DNA of 64,000 bases from Paralvinella palmiformis (Eukaryota > Annelida > Polychaeta > Terebellida > Alvinellidae): NCBI GenBank assembly GCA_025642065.1, contig JAODUP010000841.1:107434-171433 (forward strand), given 5' to 3'. A program made the translations under genes and the position numbers. Positions within the stretch are counted from its first letter, which is position 1. Every line of letters starts with the position of its first letter. Below, piece after piece: positions 22,703 through 38,310 of the stretch. The notes under the pieces are model-generated. The model was not told where the DNA came from. It did no database searches and worked only from the letters and a program-made list of their open reading frames with translations.

Positions 22703-25654
22703 TCGTGTTCCATTTTATCACTGGGTGCATTGCTCATTTTTTTGATGTGATATTAAATACTGCACTTTGAGAAGTAATTTGTATATACTTTGGAACACTT
22801 AATACATATATTTTTAGAAAATATACTTTATTATGAACAAATGTGAAAACGGCTATTTCAAAAGTATTTTTCAACTCAGGAGATTTGTTCCTTATAGTGT
22901 TGGTTAATTATGTTCAAATGACACAGTAGTGGGAAGTCACCCCAAGGAATTTTGACTTTAATTTTCTTTATTATGACTTCATCTCAGATCATTTATCCGA
23001 GAGAATGATGGATTACAATAATTTGGTCATCTTAGTAAGTTAGGGAGTCATCCAAACACCATATATATCCCCTTTGATCACTGTCAAGGATATATAAAGC
23101 ACTAACTCGCTACATGTACAGCATTAATTGTTAACAGTGTTAAGCAGTTCAGAAAAAAAGTTTTCTTTTATATTATATAATAATATTTTTGTAAAACTTT
23201 TCGGAGTTATCTATAGAAGAGAACATATCATCGATTTCTTGGTTATAAACCAATATTCTGCAATATACCTTTATATAGTCAAATCTGAGGTAAAATGCTT
23301 CATCAGTTTGCCCTCTGTCATCATCTTTTTAATCAAAATCCATAGTGTACTTCAGCACAAGCATATGATAAACAACTTTAAAGATAAGATGGTTTTCACT
23401 CTCTCCCTTCATGCTACTTGAAAAGGGCATTTATCCATCAAGATCACAATTATTATTGTGTGACGGATGCCTATCATTTAAGACACATTATATAGCGAAT
23501 GGAAAAATTCCAGGATAAATAAAAAATTCATCAGTTCAAAGTAAATAAATAAATAATTATTAATTAATATATATTGGTCAATATATATATATATATATTA
23601 ATAATGGGTACTGTAGTTATGTACCGATTTATTTAATGCTAAATCTTTTAGTACTATCTTTGGCAAAATACGATTAACCAAGTCGTGCATAAGTTCTTAT
23701 GAGATGAATATCACTGAGCTTCAAAATGTTATTTTTGTAAAACAAGAAACCTGTATGTGCATTATAATAAACCGCCTATTTGCTCAAATGACCTTCTTCT
23801 GAATCATGTCAGTTTAATTTAAGTAAGGTTTTGAAGCAGTTCCACAAAGTGTGATGTTTTAATGTATGTAAAGGTGAACATCTGCAATGTTATGGATCAG
23901 TACTAAATTGTTTACGATATATACAACATGGCCAATCATTTGCAAGGTACCATAAAATAAATATCTTGTTTCCCATAGCTGTTTTGTTTCTGAAAAATGG
24001 GTAGGTAGATAGGCTTTTATTTTTATATTTTATTTCCCAAATTTGGGGAAAATATGCATATTTTTAAATGTTTTAAAGCGTATTGGTGTCACTGATTAAG
24101 TGTGAATTACAACAGTTGAAATGCTTTTTGGTCATAAATATACTTTGTCGGACAATTTGATATGTAAACCGTCACTTCACCCACACATAGTAACACTGAA
24201 GTTATTCATTCGACATACTCCGTTTTTATGTTGTTTTTACTAAATTAACCTATGGTGTGTTTCGCATATTTAGTGTGAGTATTTTTAAGTCTGCTGATTT
24301 TGTGCCAAAGAATCTATTTAGTTTTCATCTACCAAGTGATTTATTTACTTCAGAAGAGCCCCTAAGAGCTAGGAAAAAATCCGTTGATTGGTAGTAAGCT
24401 GCCTTAACACTTGATCTATTGTATTTCTGTATGGTTCTGTTAACAACAGTCAATAAAAGACGTTGGATAAGAGTTATACAACAAATTACAACAAACTCAA
24501 AGAAGTGCGTGAAATAACGTAGTTTAGAGAAAGTTATCAGGGGCATAAGGGGGTATTTCATGATCCATGAGTGGCCTTTTATTTTTTATGTGAACCGTAA
24601 ATTGACGTATTTTCTTCGTGAATCCTGAATTAAAACGTGCTTACTTTCCTCGTGAATTGTGAAGCGTCTTATTTTCTCTGTGAATTATAACACGAGTGCT
24701 ATTTTTCCCGTACCCTCTGACATGGGAAATTCAAATAAGATGAAACGGGAAAAGAAGAAGTGTAGAAGTGCTATCATTCGAACTTTTTTAATTCACACAG
24801 TATGGCGGATGCTAGCATCAAACTCGCATAAGCACGTGGAGTCATAGAGTCAGTCTACCGAAGATTTAGGCTGTTTGTTTTCAAAATGACAAATTATTGT
24901 GACAACCCTAGAATTGTATAACAGCTTCTATGAATATTATAGGCATTGCTAAATTTTTCGTGCCTTTAATTTAGAATGTGAACGCAAACGATTTCACACT
25001 TGTACTTTAACCATTGCAAAAATATATTGGATTTATTTAATGCATAACCATACACAATGTCTAGATTATTTTTATACCGCATACACATAATTTTACACTC
25101 ACGGTAGCTCTGCCGCCTCTTATGCGTGGCACACTGACACAGACTGACAGAGATTTATCGACAGCTGAACGTCACACATCATAGACATACATGTAATTGT
25201 AAACAATTAGTTCAATATGGGACAACAAAACACGAAAACAAACCTTTGTCCAAGTTGCCAGTGACATATAAATGACACGGAGTATTTATTTTATGTTTCC
25301 CATCCACCATTAACCCTATCCAGGATTTAATGATGGAGATTTTGCTCGTAATTTGAAGTACATTATTACGAATGCCATGTTTGATTTGCACGAACATCTA
25401 AAAAAAGACGCGTGCAACATTATTGCATTCCTGCCGCCTAGTAATCAAACCGTGAAATATAAATTTAGTCCTGGAGCAAAGTATGGAAACAAAAACCGGG
25501 AAAATATCGCAAAAAGGAAATACAAAATATATCGGGTCGGGTGTCAAAAGTGGGTCTGTCGGCGATGGGAAACAAGATATCTTTTATGGTGCCTAAACAT
25601 CGAGAAGATCAAGATTTTGTTACCCTTGATTTATTGGATAGTGTTGAGCATTAT

Positions 25655-25691
<37 letters not shown>

Positions 25692-28600
25692 GTTTTTTTA
25701 TTTACTTCGGCGTTGGTCACACCTTATACATAGTGTGATCTCCTAGGGAAACATCCTACAAATACAGATATCACTCAGATTCAAACTATAAAATAACTGT
25801 TTGTAACGCAGTAGCTCTAAACATTGCGCCTTCAGAACGTATTAATACAGTTTAGTAAGTCTAGTTCCAGAGGACTATAATATATAACAAACACATTTTT
25901 GAATAATTACTTAATAAAAAGGGATCACGCTGGAAATAAGTGCTCGCACTTTCATGTGCTAGCCCTGTTTTATGATCATAGATCATGAAACTTAAAAAGA
26001 TGAAACAACTACACAAATTAGATTATGAACCTTCTTTATAGATTTTGTTTTACGCAGTACTATATATGCATAGTCAGCTTATGTTCTCTCCATGTAATAT
26101 CTTAACACGAGTTATCTACATTTTAGCGATCGTTCTAACCTTTGCGTATATTCTAACAAATATTATACAGTTTCAATGCCTTACTATATCAAAGCCATAC
26201 ACTGTTATTTGTTTCGTTAATTTAGCTCACATCAACAGTTATAACAATACAAATTTAAAAAGAAAATTGTGAGCATCTTTTACCAGGCATATGGCCCGTG
26301 GTAGTTAACAGGTAGTTGAAGAGAACAACTGTAGTAAATTTCAAGATAAAAATACCAGAAATACACTTTCTGACAATTTGCCACACCTGCGTGAATACAT
26401 CTAACCGTGGGTTTAGATACAGAAAAACCAAAACGTGTTCACGTGCACATACATAGATTGGATATTTAGCTGAAGAATAACAATCAAAGTATGCAAGATA
26501 ATTGTTGTCTCTCTGGAAACGGCACGCAGCATTCCTCTAAGACTATTTATAAATCCTAACACCAATGAGGGAAATTATGGCAAATTAAACACGTATGCGC
26601 ACTAAATTCAAACAAACAACATCGTGTGACAAATTTATTAAAACCCTGTGGTGTGTACATCGATAAACACTACATAAAATGATAAATAATAATAATAGCA
26701 GCCAGAACGATAATAATACAATATAATGTTTTGTATTCCCATCTTTAGACTAATCAATTATTTACTGACATATTATTTTCAGTGTATTCAGACGCTGTGC
26801 GAGCTTGTATCTACGAGTGACACTGGGTCAAAAGATTCAGTAAACTGTGAGGCCAAAAAGAAGGAACAGATGGAACTGAACAAAGATTTAATAAAGATAA
26901 TGTGTTATAAAGCTGAAAAGGTAGTAGTTACACAGTATTGTGTTTATACATTTGTAAAATATATCTTTATAAAATTATATTGTTTTGTTAAACATGGTGT
27001 TTTTCCGATCATAAAATAAATTCAGATTTCTACTTAATCTTAGTCTTTCTGTGAAGGACAATATGATGCCGCAATGGCGAATGTTCTTGCAGCCAAAGAA
27101 ATATTGTCTAAATGTTTACATGAGGTATGTCCAACTGTTAGTTTATTTATCTGCAATTTACAAGCTATTCATTAGTAAATTTTTGACCAAATGACTTTTA
27201 AAGTAAAGCTTCAGTTTTAAAGAGGTCATACATTCAAGATGTTTGTCTGTTGTTTAAAACAATTGTGTTCTCACATATATAGGCATAGAATAAATGTTAT
27301 TCACGTTATCAATTTACCTGTCAACTCTTTACATCTCTAACACAACAATGAAGGAAACAGCAAAGTATGTTACACATTTGATTAATAAGTGTTTTTGCAG
27401 TTCATTTATGAAGTGTACAAATGCATATTTATCAATGTTTTTTTAATTACTAATCACCTGATTTAAGATCCAGAACTTTTTTAATGTGCAAGAATGTATC
27501 CCATTTTGTCGAATGGTGTCACTATAGACAAGTCACTGCATGGTCTCAACTAATTATATCTATTTTTCTATAGATGTATAACATTTATTCCATCTGATTT
27601 GCACAGCCTGGATATTTGGCAATGTTATGCTATAATTTTGGAGTGGATAGTTTCCAGCATGCCAGATATGAAGAAAGTGTTAACTGGCTTCGAGAAAGCT
27701 TTGAAATAGGAAAGATTCAAAATACGGTTGAGCCTAAAAATCAGGTAGAATTAACTTTGTTCAGAAGAATTAACAGTCATATTTCATGGATGAAACGCTG
27801 AAATTAAGAAACCTGGAAATATCAACAAAAACACTAAACAGCTAAACTGTATTATATCATTCTCAATTAATAATATTTCTATTATCCATTGGTCAAATAT
27901 TTTCGTTTAAGGCCAGAACATTACGCTTACTGGCTAATTCTTATATGGAATGGAACAGTGAAAACTACTATCAGAAAGCACTGAATGCGATAGGATTAGC
28001 CAATGCAGTAGGGCTTCGAAGAATCATTCAAATTGCTTTCAACAAACTAAAGTACGGTGATTTAGATTTTTAAAAGGTATGAACATGAAAGTAAGTATTC
28101 TGTCTGACAAATGTTTTTCCAGGAGCACTCACATCCAGCAGGTCTGTATTTGAAAATGAAGGTGCTTCTTCGTGGAGATCCTGAAGAAAAAGTGTTACAA
28201 AATGGTAATGCCTATTAATGTTTGTGAAAAAGTACTCCAATATAAATAAAAAGCTAATTTTGTTTTAAATAATGTTTTCGTAGTACATGTATAATCCTAT
28301 AATATTCTGATGTAATCTCACTCACAGCTTTGAATGATATAATGAAACAAGCAGAGCTTAATCTTGAACTTGGTATGAATGTTGTGAAGTTATTTTTCAA
28401 ACATAACAAGTAAGCATTAGTCACTGTCTGTTTTTACCTTTTAGTCAGTGTTATAGTTGATTAAACAAATTGCTTCTTGCATTTAATTTATATGTAAACT
28501 AATTATATGTGTAAATTAAGCAAAACATATGGAGATGACTATAAATATAATCATCAGCTAAAATTATGTTTCTTTGATCTGCAAGTATTGACTGTTGATT

Positions 28601-31600
28601 GAAATAAGTGTTTCATTTTATTCAGACCAGTTTTCGGATTTAATGGGCTACAACTGATGATACAGAAATATAAAAATACCCCTGATCATAAAAAGGTCAC
28701 CCTGATGCGCCTAAGTATGCTTTTACAATGTAAACAAGTACATGAAACAAAACAATTGGCAGAAGAAATAATAACAGGTGAAAGTGATTTTGTTAAATAC
28801 AGTTATTTATTTTATTGTTCTTTAGTATGATCCTTTAATTGTTTGTTTTGTCATTTCTATAAGACTTCCAAATGACATAATTGCTTAAGATAAGATTTGC
28901 TTAAGCTTTGTTTGTTGCAGAAAACAACAAGGGTAATCCTTTGGATGAGGAATTAAGAAAGCAGTTTCACATGCTAATGTGGGAGCAAGCTGCAGAGCAT
29001 TATGAGGTTGGTAATGTGAATTCCTAATAAGTTCTAAACTACATTTATTTAAAAACAAATACTATTTGCTTCATAGCAGATGAAAGAATTATTAAATCCT
29101 AATGACCATAATTATTTATATTTATTTATTCAGAGAAATGAGTATGTGGAAGCTTTACAATGGTACAACTATTCCTGGAGTATTTTCACATCAGAGGAAA
29201 AGGAAAACACAAATTTGTCAAAACTGCATAGAAACCGTGCTTTCTGTCTACTTAATAATTCTCAGCATGAGAAGGTTAAGTTGTCTCATTTACTATTATT
29301 TTTCTTAACATAAACCTTTTAAAAGGTCTGCGGAAATCATACACAGTATTATTTTATTTTATTAAAGAATGCTGGCAAGTAAACAAATTTGCTGGTTCAT
29401 TCTTTAAAATACTCATTTGACATGATTCCTGTTTTTTAAATTATGATCTAGGTGGGTGCCACTAATCTTTAGTACTGGGATTCAAATCTTGGTATAGCTA
29501 TGACTGAAGGGTGTTTGATCCTCCACTTCATGACCGTTGTAAATTATTCAGCATATGTATTAGTATGAGTGGTTTATTTTTGAAAGCATATCAATAATTA
29601 CCATGTACAAATACATAACATCCATTTTAAATACACTTTCGCGGCCGGGTTACCATTAAGGACATGACCTGTCGCCTAATTACTTTTAACTTGTACTTTT
29701 CCTAGTACATGCTCATTTTCAGTCTGGAATTTTAGTAGCTTTGGGTCATATCTATGTCTCGCGTTCAGACCATGTCCTTCAGCTTGGTATTTAAACAAGC
29801 AAAGAAGAGTTGAGGGGAGATGACAATAATCCACTTGATACCTTTTTCTACAGGGTGATGTGTCAATTTCACAGATACCTGTCTATATAAAGCCCAAGAA
29901 ACTTTGTGCTTTGAACTCTTTCTATGTCTTCATCGTTAAGGGCTGGGTTGAACGTCTTCTGTTCATGGGTTTGTTGTGTTTCTATCATCATATATTTTAT
30001 CTTTGATGCATTGACTTATAGTTGGTTCATTCCGAACCTGTTGAGTTGATCAAGATCTTGGTTCACCTGTATTTGCAGCTGATGTATGTTCTAATATATA
30101 TGCAATATATAGTGATATCATCAGCAAACAGAACTCTCTTGCTATATGTTATTGCATTTGGGATGTCATTTGAGTAGATAATAAATAGCAATGGACCCAA
30201 GAGACTGCTTTGACACATTCCGTGACTTATGTCATAACGTTCAGATTCTAGACCCTTAATTATTACTCAGATTGTACATTCGTCCACGAGTGATCTAGGC
30301 TGGACGGATAATCGCCTTTTATGGGATTGTTATCTTCCTTATTGGTGTACGGATGTCGAAGTATATTCGCAAAAATGTCCAATGAAAGAATGACAACACT
30401 CATTTACGTTATCGTAAAGGAACAAATCATCCCAGTCAGTTGTTTTCAACGCCTCAGACATAATTATTGAGTAACTGGCTATAACCAAGTTTTGGTTGCA
30501 TGAATGTTAATTACTCCTTCAGTCCTCGTGAATGACAACTCGCTCTGCGCCCATGAATGTCAAACTCACCCTCTATGACTATGTTGATATATAGATCGAT
30601 TTTCTTTTTAAAATTGAATTCCTGGAATTTAGACTAAGATGTACACAAAATTGGGAGTAAAATATCAGCACAATATTTTAAAATAACAGTAATGTACTCT
30701 ATGGGTCATTTTTAAATATTTCTTTAAATCGTATTTAATTAAAATATATTTTTTCAAGGCACATGAAGCAGTCTTAGAAGCAGAGAAATATGATCGTTTC
30801 TCACCTCATACTTACTACATTAAGTTCAAGATAGCTGTATTACAAGACAAGGAATCTGAAGGTGTTAAATTTGTTACTATTTCTGATATTTAACTTAATT
30901 TCATTATTTATTTGTTTCATATATTACATGTTCAAGCTTCAGTGTCACATACAAGTTACATGCCATTTTAGCTATTCAGGCATTGCAAAAAATCACAGAA
31001 TATAACAGCTGTCCATTGGAATTAGCCAAAATATATGGTAAAGAGACCAATTGCAAGTCACCTGATGTTGGAACTGCCCATGGGTTAATATGTTTGGCTG
31101 CACAGTTAGCATTTCAGGTAAGACCAGTAGTTTTCATCCACACATGTGTGGAATATATTATGTCTTAAAACCATTTTTTTTCCAATCATATAAAACTCAA
31201 ATTGATTGCTTTATAATTTAATGAATAAGATAGTCCTCATATCAATTTTTAATATTTCATCCTTTACTTGCATCAGAGTATATAGTAAAAACAATGCTAT
31301 TTAAATAAACTGCGTTATTTGTGTTATTTTGATTCTATTAGTCACCAGTTAAATCATTTAGATATGAATGTTTAATGCTTTCTAAAGAACTAATTATATA
31401 TTTACCATTAGTACTGATTATGTGTTGATTAATTATTTCAGAAAAGTAACAATAAGTTAACCATTGTGGCATTAGAAAATTTGATCAATACATCACCAGA
31501 TCCAGAACAAATATTAACTGCTCTCCGCTGTTTATGCAGAATTCAATTAACACTGATATCACAAGAAACTTCAGATGATTGCAACAGGTTATTTGATTAC

Positions 31601-34389
31601 TCAAAATCTATTTTCTGAAATTATTAAAGTATCTTTTAAAATATAATTAGGAATTTTCATAAGAATTAAAAGTCAGAACATTAAAACATGCTTCTATCAT
31701 TCCAGTATTGCCAGTAGTTCCATGTTGTTTTATGTTGAAAAAGGTGATATTTGTTTGCATTTTTATATAATTAATAACAATTGCAAATTTTATGCATAAA
31801 AATTTTTAATAAAAAAAACTGTTTTAAAGATAAAATGATATTAGTGCATTCATAATTTCGCAATATCTTATTTTTTAAAGCATATAATAAACTAGATTCT
31901 CTAAGCAGCAATGGACAGCTAACAGCATCTAAACTACAGAATGAAGCATTGTGGTTTGTTAAAATAGGTAAAAAGATTATTCTATTGCAGTTAATGTCTT
32001 TATAAGTTTCCAGTAACAAGATTCTAAAATATGAGGAATGGCATTAAGAGGCCCTTTTAAATGAAGTATTGTTTTATAATAATAGTTGCCTTAATAAGCA
32101 GAGAGGGCGAGCATACCAATTATCTTGGGCGGCCGGGTATTATAGTGTGATTTTGGAGCCCGGGGCAGGTCAGCCAAAATACCTGCGTAGCGGATCAAAA
32201 AGAATGCAACACGGGTTGGCGGGACAGGATACACCAGCCCTCCAAAACATTTTAAAGATCATATCAATAGATATAAGTACTGCAGTATGTTTTCGAAATT
32301 AGAGTATTGTTAGATTAAATATTGTGCTAACCCGTTCGGAGGACCATATCAATGGGACGGGTACAATAGAAGAATTCTAGGTATTAAAGGAAGAATACGG
32401 CCACGAAGAAGAGAAATGGTTATAGAAAAACAAGGAAGAACTCGCAGGTTGCCGCTGCTTGGGTGGGGGTTGGGAACTCGAATATTGGATAACCTCGATG
32501 CGGACACGCCCCAGAAATTGGCTAGACTGGAACCTTGCTTATTTTGTTCCTATTTTTTTAGAAGCACTTGTCACTTGATCTCTTGCATGTATCACCGACT
32601 TGTATTTTGACCTCCCTGATCTATTTGCTGCCGTTATAGATGTCATCGCTGGTCATTTCCTTCAGAATTATTGCTCCCTTGGGGATCTCCTCGAATTGTG
32701 CTACATCGGCAACCGTAACACCTGTCTCGTGTTCGCTCTCTCCTCACTTCTCGAGTTTTCGTCCCCTGGAGTATATTATATCCTGTTCCATTGAGGCTCT
32801 TCCGAAGTGGAGCCAATTTCTGAAAATTTGGCTCTCCTTGAAGATAGATACGACCATGATGGGGTAGGCTGTCTGATAGTAAACAAGATCGATACTGGTC
32901 ACAGTTCCGAGGTTAGTGGGTAATCTAAGTGGATACCCATCCTTCTCTATATCCGTACTGGGTCGACCTTACCTTCGACCGTCCATTCGTGTTTGCCCCA
33001 CCCACGTAGGAGTTTACACCTTAAAATGACCCCCCCCTTTGGCTCTTTGGTAGTTCGATTTCGATGCCATTAGCGACCTATACATCACCACTGTCTAGGA
33101 AGTCCTCTCCTTTACCCACCATGTACAAGACTGAGGTATTGCTGTCGACTTCAAACTTGTCATAGCGTGTTTTGGAGAGAGAAAAAAACGATAGTACCCT
33201 ATTTCTCTAATACGGGTGACGAACGGCACGTAACTCTGTCATAACTAGTGTATATTGCTGTTTCGTCCGGTTCTTCGGGTGTAACAAAAGGTGTATCTCG
33301 CACTGTATCTCCGACAACACTGTCTCCATGCTACTGGCATATTGCTGTTATCGATCATTGTTTTGCGTTGGATCTTGCAGTATGCCTCCGCACACCTATT
33401 TCTGTATAGATCACCCTCCACCCGTCATTTCGACGATGCTACAACTGATATACAATCTATTCACACACCTCTAATTAGAAAGCTCACTGTAGTACTTGTC
33501 TCCATAGATCTGCTCTTTTTGGTGGGCAGGGCGAGATGGGGCTCGTCCCAGGTACCAAGAAAGTTCACCCTCTGCTGCTTGATTTATAATCACAATTGGT
33601 GAATTTCGTTAGTGACAAATGTGTGTTTGCACATATCTTTTTTTTAAAGCGTCCCTATTGCATGTTTAACTTAATTTTATATTATGTCAATAAGTTATTG
33701 GAATTACATGGTTAACTATTATAATACACAGCATGGAATATGGCCATTCAGTGTACAGGTGCAATGGAACCAATGCAAAAGTTTTTTATGTTGTGTTATA
33801 AGGTAATTGTCTTTAGAAACACTGTAAAAAACAAAGAAAATTAATAATATTTTCCATGCAATGCGTAGTCTTTGAAATATATTTGATCTAAACACACATT
33901 TTTTTTTAAATTTAAATCACAGTTAACAAGCCTTTGTCCAGAAGATTTAAATACTTTAGTCCGTCAAAAAACGTGTCTCTTAATGGCTGCAGCTGCTAGC
34001 CTCCAAATGGCCAGGCAATTAAAGTATGATAAAGAACAAAAGGTAAGGCAGATCATAATACAATCTGTTAAAAAATTATTTATAGTATGATGTAATACAA
34101 AATGAGCGTGCAAGTAAAGAATGTATACCCCTACTACTTAATACTGGTGCAATAATTGTATGCATTATAGGAAACCATGTACCTAACAGCCATTACATAT
34201 ATTAATGACTGCCATAAGGTGTGTAAACGACTGCAAGAGTTTCAGATTGATGGATCAGGTAATATCTATAACACTCAATACCAAATTAATTGTATACATG
34301 AGAACACCTATATCCAATAATATATGTTGGATTTTCTATGCAGATACCGGTTTTGGAAGGTAATAGGAGACATTTTCATTAACGCCATT

Positions 34390-34422
<33 letters not shown>

Positions 34423-35737
34423 CTTCATAGAATAATACCGTGGCCCATTTAGCCTACCATATGTACAAAAGTAAACATCAATCATCATAGAACACTACCG
34501 CCAGTATATCATTATAATTTGTACATAACCATAGTACATACAAACAATTACTATATGGATAACCGTATATACTCAGGTATAAGTCGCACCCGTGTATAAG
34601 ACTCACCTATTTCCATGACCAATAAGCTCCCTGGAGTCGAACCCGCATATAAGACGCACTAAAATCCCCAAGGTATCAAAATCAGTTTTTTAAGGTGATA
34701 ATTATGGGAAAACCCACTTGCTTTCGCTTTCAGGTACTATTAAAACGTCGACCCTAAACCTTCTGTAACCAGATTAACATTATGTCAGTGTCCATCCACC
34801 CTTTCGAGCATTTCGGCTCGTGGCATTTCGGCTAAGTCAAGCACGACTTTTCCCCAATCTCACACTTGCTTCTCTGAAACATTGTTTGTTTGCTGTAATC
34901 GTTTTCATTTGATGTGGCTTCTATTGTCATTCTTTGAGGGGCCTCATTTACCGTTCCGTTCAATTATACACGCTCACATATTTCGGTAGTAATGACAAGT
35001 CTTTGTGATCACGTCGCTAATTAGTGCATCGGATTAAATAATCATGGCGGTTATTATGATTGAGTTTGATTTCGAAGGACAACAGCAAAAACAGACCTAA
35101 TAAATTAGTTTATTGTTTATATTTTCATTATTAAGGTTGAAAAACAATATTATTGTTATTCCCCCTAAATTATGCCAAATATACATTCCCTTTTAATATC
35201 ACCCGTGTATAAGTCGCACTCGATTTTGATGTCAATTTCGGAGTATAAAAGTGCGACTAATACCCGAGTATATACGGTAATCACAATTTCATTCTATGTC
35301 TGGCCAGTGCATAGGAAATCTGCATCACATGATCATGTATTTTAACGATATAAACTATAGATGTTAATAAAAACTGTGAAGTATCTCTGGGCAAGAGTTA
35401 GAATATTAATATCCTAAGACAATTAGCTGATCAAAAGAAAACTTGCCCTAAATGAATTATCATGGCTTCTAAGTAGTAAATAGTCAAAAGTTTGCTAATT
35501 ATTACAATTTTGTATAAGAGAATTAAAAAGAATACTTTTATTTGATAGCCCATTGTTATTTTTCTTTATTTTGTATATAAATTGGAATAATGCGTATGCA
35601 CAAGAACGATTGTTTTTTCGGGAATGATATTTCCATAGTAATTAAGTGATAATTGGCCCACATGAGTTTGAGACAGTTTCCTTTGAAGCGACCATAAAAT
35701 CAATTCAAGTAGGATATGAGGTTGTCTTATAGAGGAG

Positions 35738-35779
<42 letters not shown>

Positions 35780-36349
35780 CTATAAATAATTTAGCTAAAA
35801 AAATGGCATATATTCGAGAGAAATGTTTTAATTTAATTTACAGAAAATACGATAATAAGCTTCTAGTCATTAAATTAACTGAATAACAAGGAAATTGGCA
35901 TATGGATAATTGTGTTTAAAATAGTAGGCTTGAAGGTACAAGACACATCAACACCACAGTTGTTGCTGCTATATGAATTTGAGGCATATGCTAAGTTGGA
36001 TGTTGGAAAAGCTGAAGAGGTTTTAGCAAGGGCAATAACTCTTAATCAGTGTGAACCGAAGACATTAGAAACAATTTCTGCTTTAGCAATGGAGTCACCA
36101 TTACATAACAGGTACTTGGCATTTTACTTTCGGTTTATTAATATATTTTATAATTAAAATATTGTTCAGCATATTATTCAAGGAACCAATGAAAGCTTGA
36201 AATTCTGACATGGTCCAGGGAACTAATATTATGGCACTTATATCATGCACAAATTAATATGATTAAATATAGTATAAAGGGTTTGTATCAATATATAAAT
36301 AATGAATAAAATCAATAATCTACTAGATTTGTTTATAATCAATGTACAG

Positions 36350-36390
<41 letters not shown>

Positions 36391-38262
36391 TATCATCATA
36401 AATAAATAGTTTGAAGAAGGAAGAGTCCCGCTCGACTGGAAGTAAGCAAATGTTATTCCAATTTATAAGAAAAGTCGCAAAAAGATGAGATGGAGAAAGT
36501 GATCAGAGAAAGAATAATGAAACACAGGGGAGAGCAACCAGATGTTTACAGATAAGCAACAGGGGTTCAGAAATAAAAGATCTACCATGCTAGAATTGCT
36601 ACAAGTAATGAACCAGTGGATGGAGAAGACAGACAGTGGAGAATGCTTTGATGTCCTGTACCTTGATTTCATAAAGGCTTTTGATACAGTGCCACATGTT
36701 AGGATGCCAAACAAACTGAGTATTGATGGTAATGTGCTTGACTGGATAGCAGACTTTCTTAAAGGAAGATGTCAGAGGGTCTCAGTAACTGGCAACTACT
36801 CATGCTGGATGAATGTCTTAAGCGGCATCCCCCAATGAAGTGTCTTGGTTCCTATTCTTTCATTATATTTATAAATGACCTACCAGATGTTGTCAAGAAT
36901 TTGTGCGTACTATTTGTAGACGACACAAAGGTGTTTGGACCAGTTGGAAATGAAGAGGATAGAGTGAGTCTCCATGAAGCTTTGAACAATATGTTAAAGT
37001 GGTCAAATGAGTGGCAGCTGAAATTTAATACAACAAAATGCAAAGTCATGCATTATGGACGAGAAAACAGAAACCATAAATATTCTGTAAAAACATATGA
37101 ATCAGATTACAAGTTAGAATCCATCACCAAAGAAAAAGACCTTGGAGTCATATTTACAACAGCCTTGAAATTCTCCAGAAATGTCGGAATGGCAGCAAAC
37201 AAGGCCAACCGTGTAGTAGGAGCAATAAGGAGGTCATTCAGATACATGGATGGGCAGATGTTTGTACAATTATACAAGTCAATGGTTAGAGTACATTTGA
37301 ATATGCACAAATAGTGTGGTATCCCGTTAACAAGAATGACAGAGATCACCGGGAAAAAGCACAACGGCGAGCTACCAAGGTTGTACCTTGGATTAGAGAT
37401 CTCCCCTATGAAGAGAGGTTGAGAAATCTCAAGCTCCAGAATCTAGCGTACAGAAGAAGAAGAGGCGATATGATCCAAATACATAAGATATTCCATAGCT
37501 TTGAAGATATTCCCGAGAACTCACTAGTCAAACTAGCCGGTGAGGGCATCAAAAGAGGACACAGTCTGAAGCTAAAGAAACAAAGACACAGGACAGTATT
37601 CAGAAATCACTTCTTTAGTTTAAGAGTCATTAAAGATGGGAACGGGCTCCACGAAGGAGTTGTGAATGCACCATCTCTATTAACATGATTGACCAATGAT
37701 AGTTCTTCCCCCATTATGTCTCCGACAGTGTGTATGACGTTTTGTGCTGACCGTGTATTGGTTAGTGGGCAGTGCCATTTGCATGTTATGTAATTATGTG
37801 ATTTCAACACACCTTGATTAAAGGTAATTTTTGCTTGAGTAGCCCTTGTTAGAGATGTGCAAACTTAAAACTGATAAAGGTGTGTCAGCAGATGGACCAG
37901 GGAATCATTCAGACCATGAAGCTGAAATTTCGTACAAAACAACTGCAGTACGCCATCGATCAGCTAGCGACGGTCACAACAATAACTGTTCTCTAGATAC
38001 TACAGACAACATCCGTACAGGACCCGATATACTGGGTCGGAAAAGCATGGCAATTAATGGAGCCAACTACTATCCAGAAGTGCTTCGCTAAGGCTGTTTT
38101 TTTTACAGTCAGTGACGAATTGACGTGTGATTTATCTGACGATGATGAAATCCCTTTGTCTATGCTGCGGCTATCCAAGGACTCGTTTAACTGTGAATAT
38201 GAGCTGTGAATATGAGAACAGATTTTCACGTATATGTAATATATATATATATACGGTTGAAG

Positions 38263-38310
<48 letters not shown>

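Noticed and set aside
25353..25688. 111-codon frame as an upstream TEX11 exon
   Set aside because: Exons ending at 22631 and starting at 26783 already join in phase and match the family. This frame runs into a TA array.
26726..26782. ATG at 26726 as the TEX11 start
   Set aside because: The segment before 26783 is a typical polypyrimidine acceptor, and five upstream exons with family motifs join in phase.
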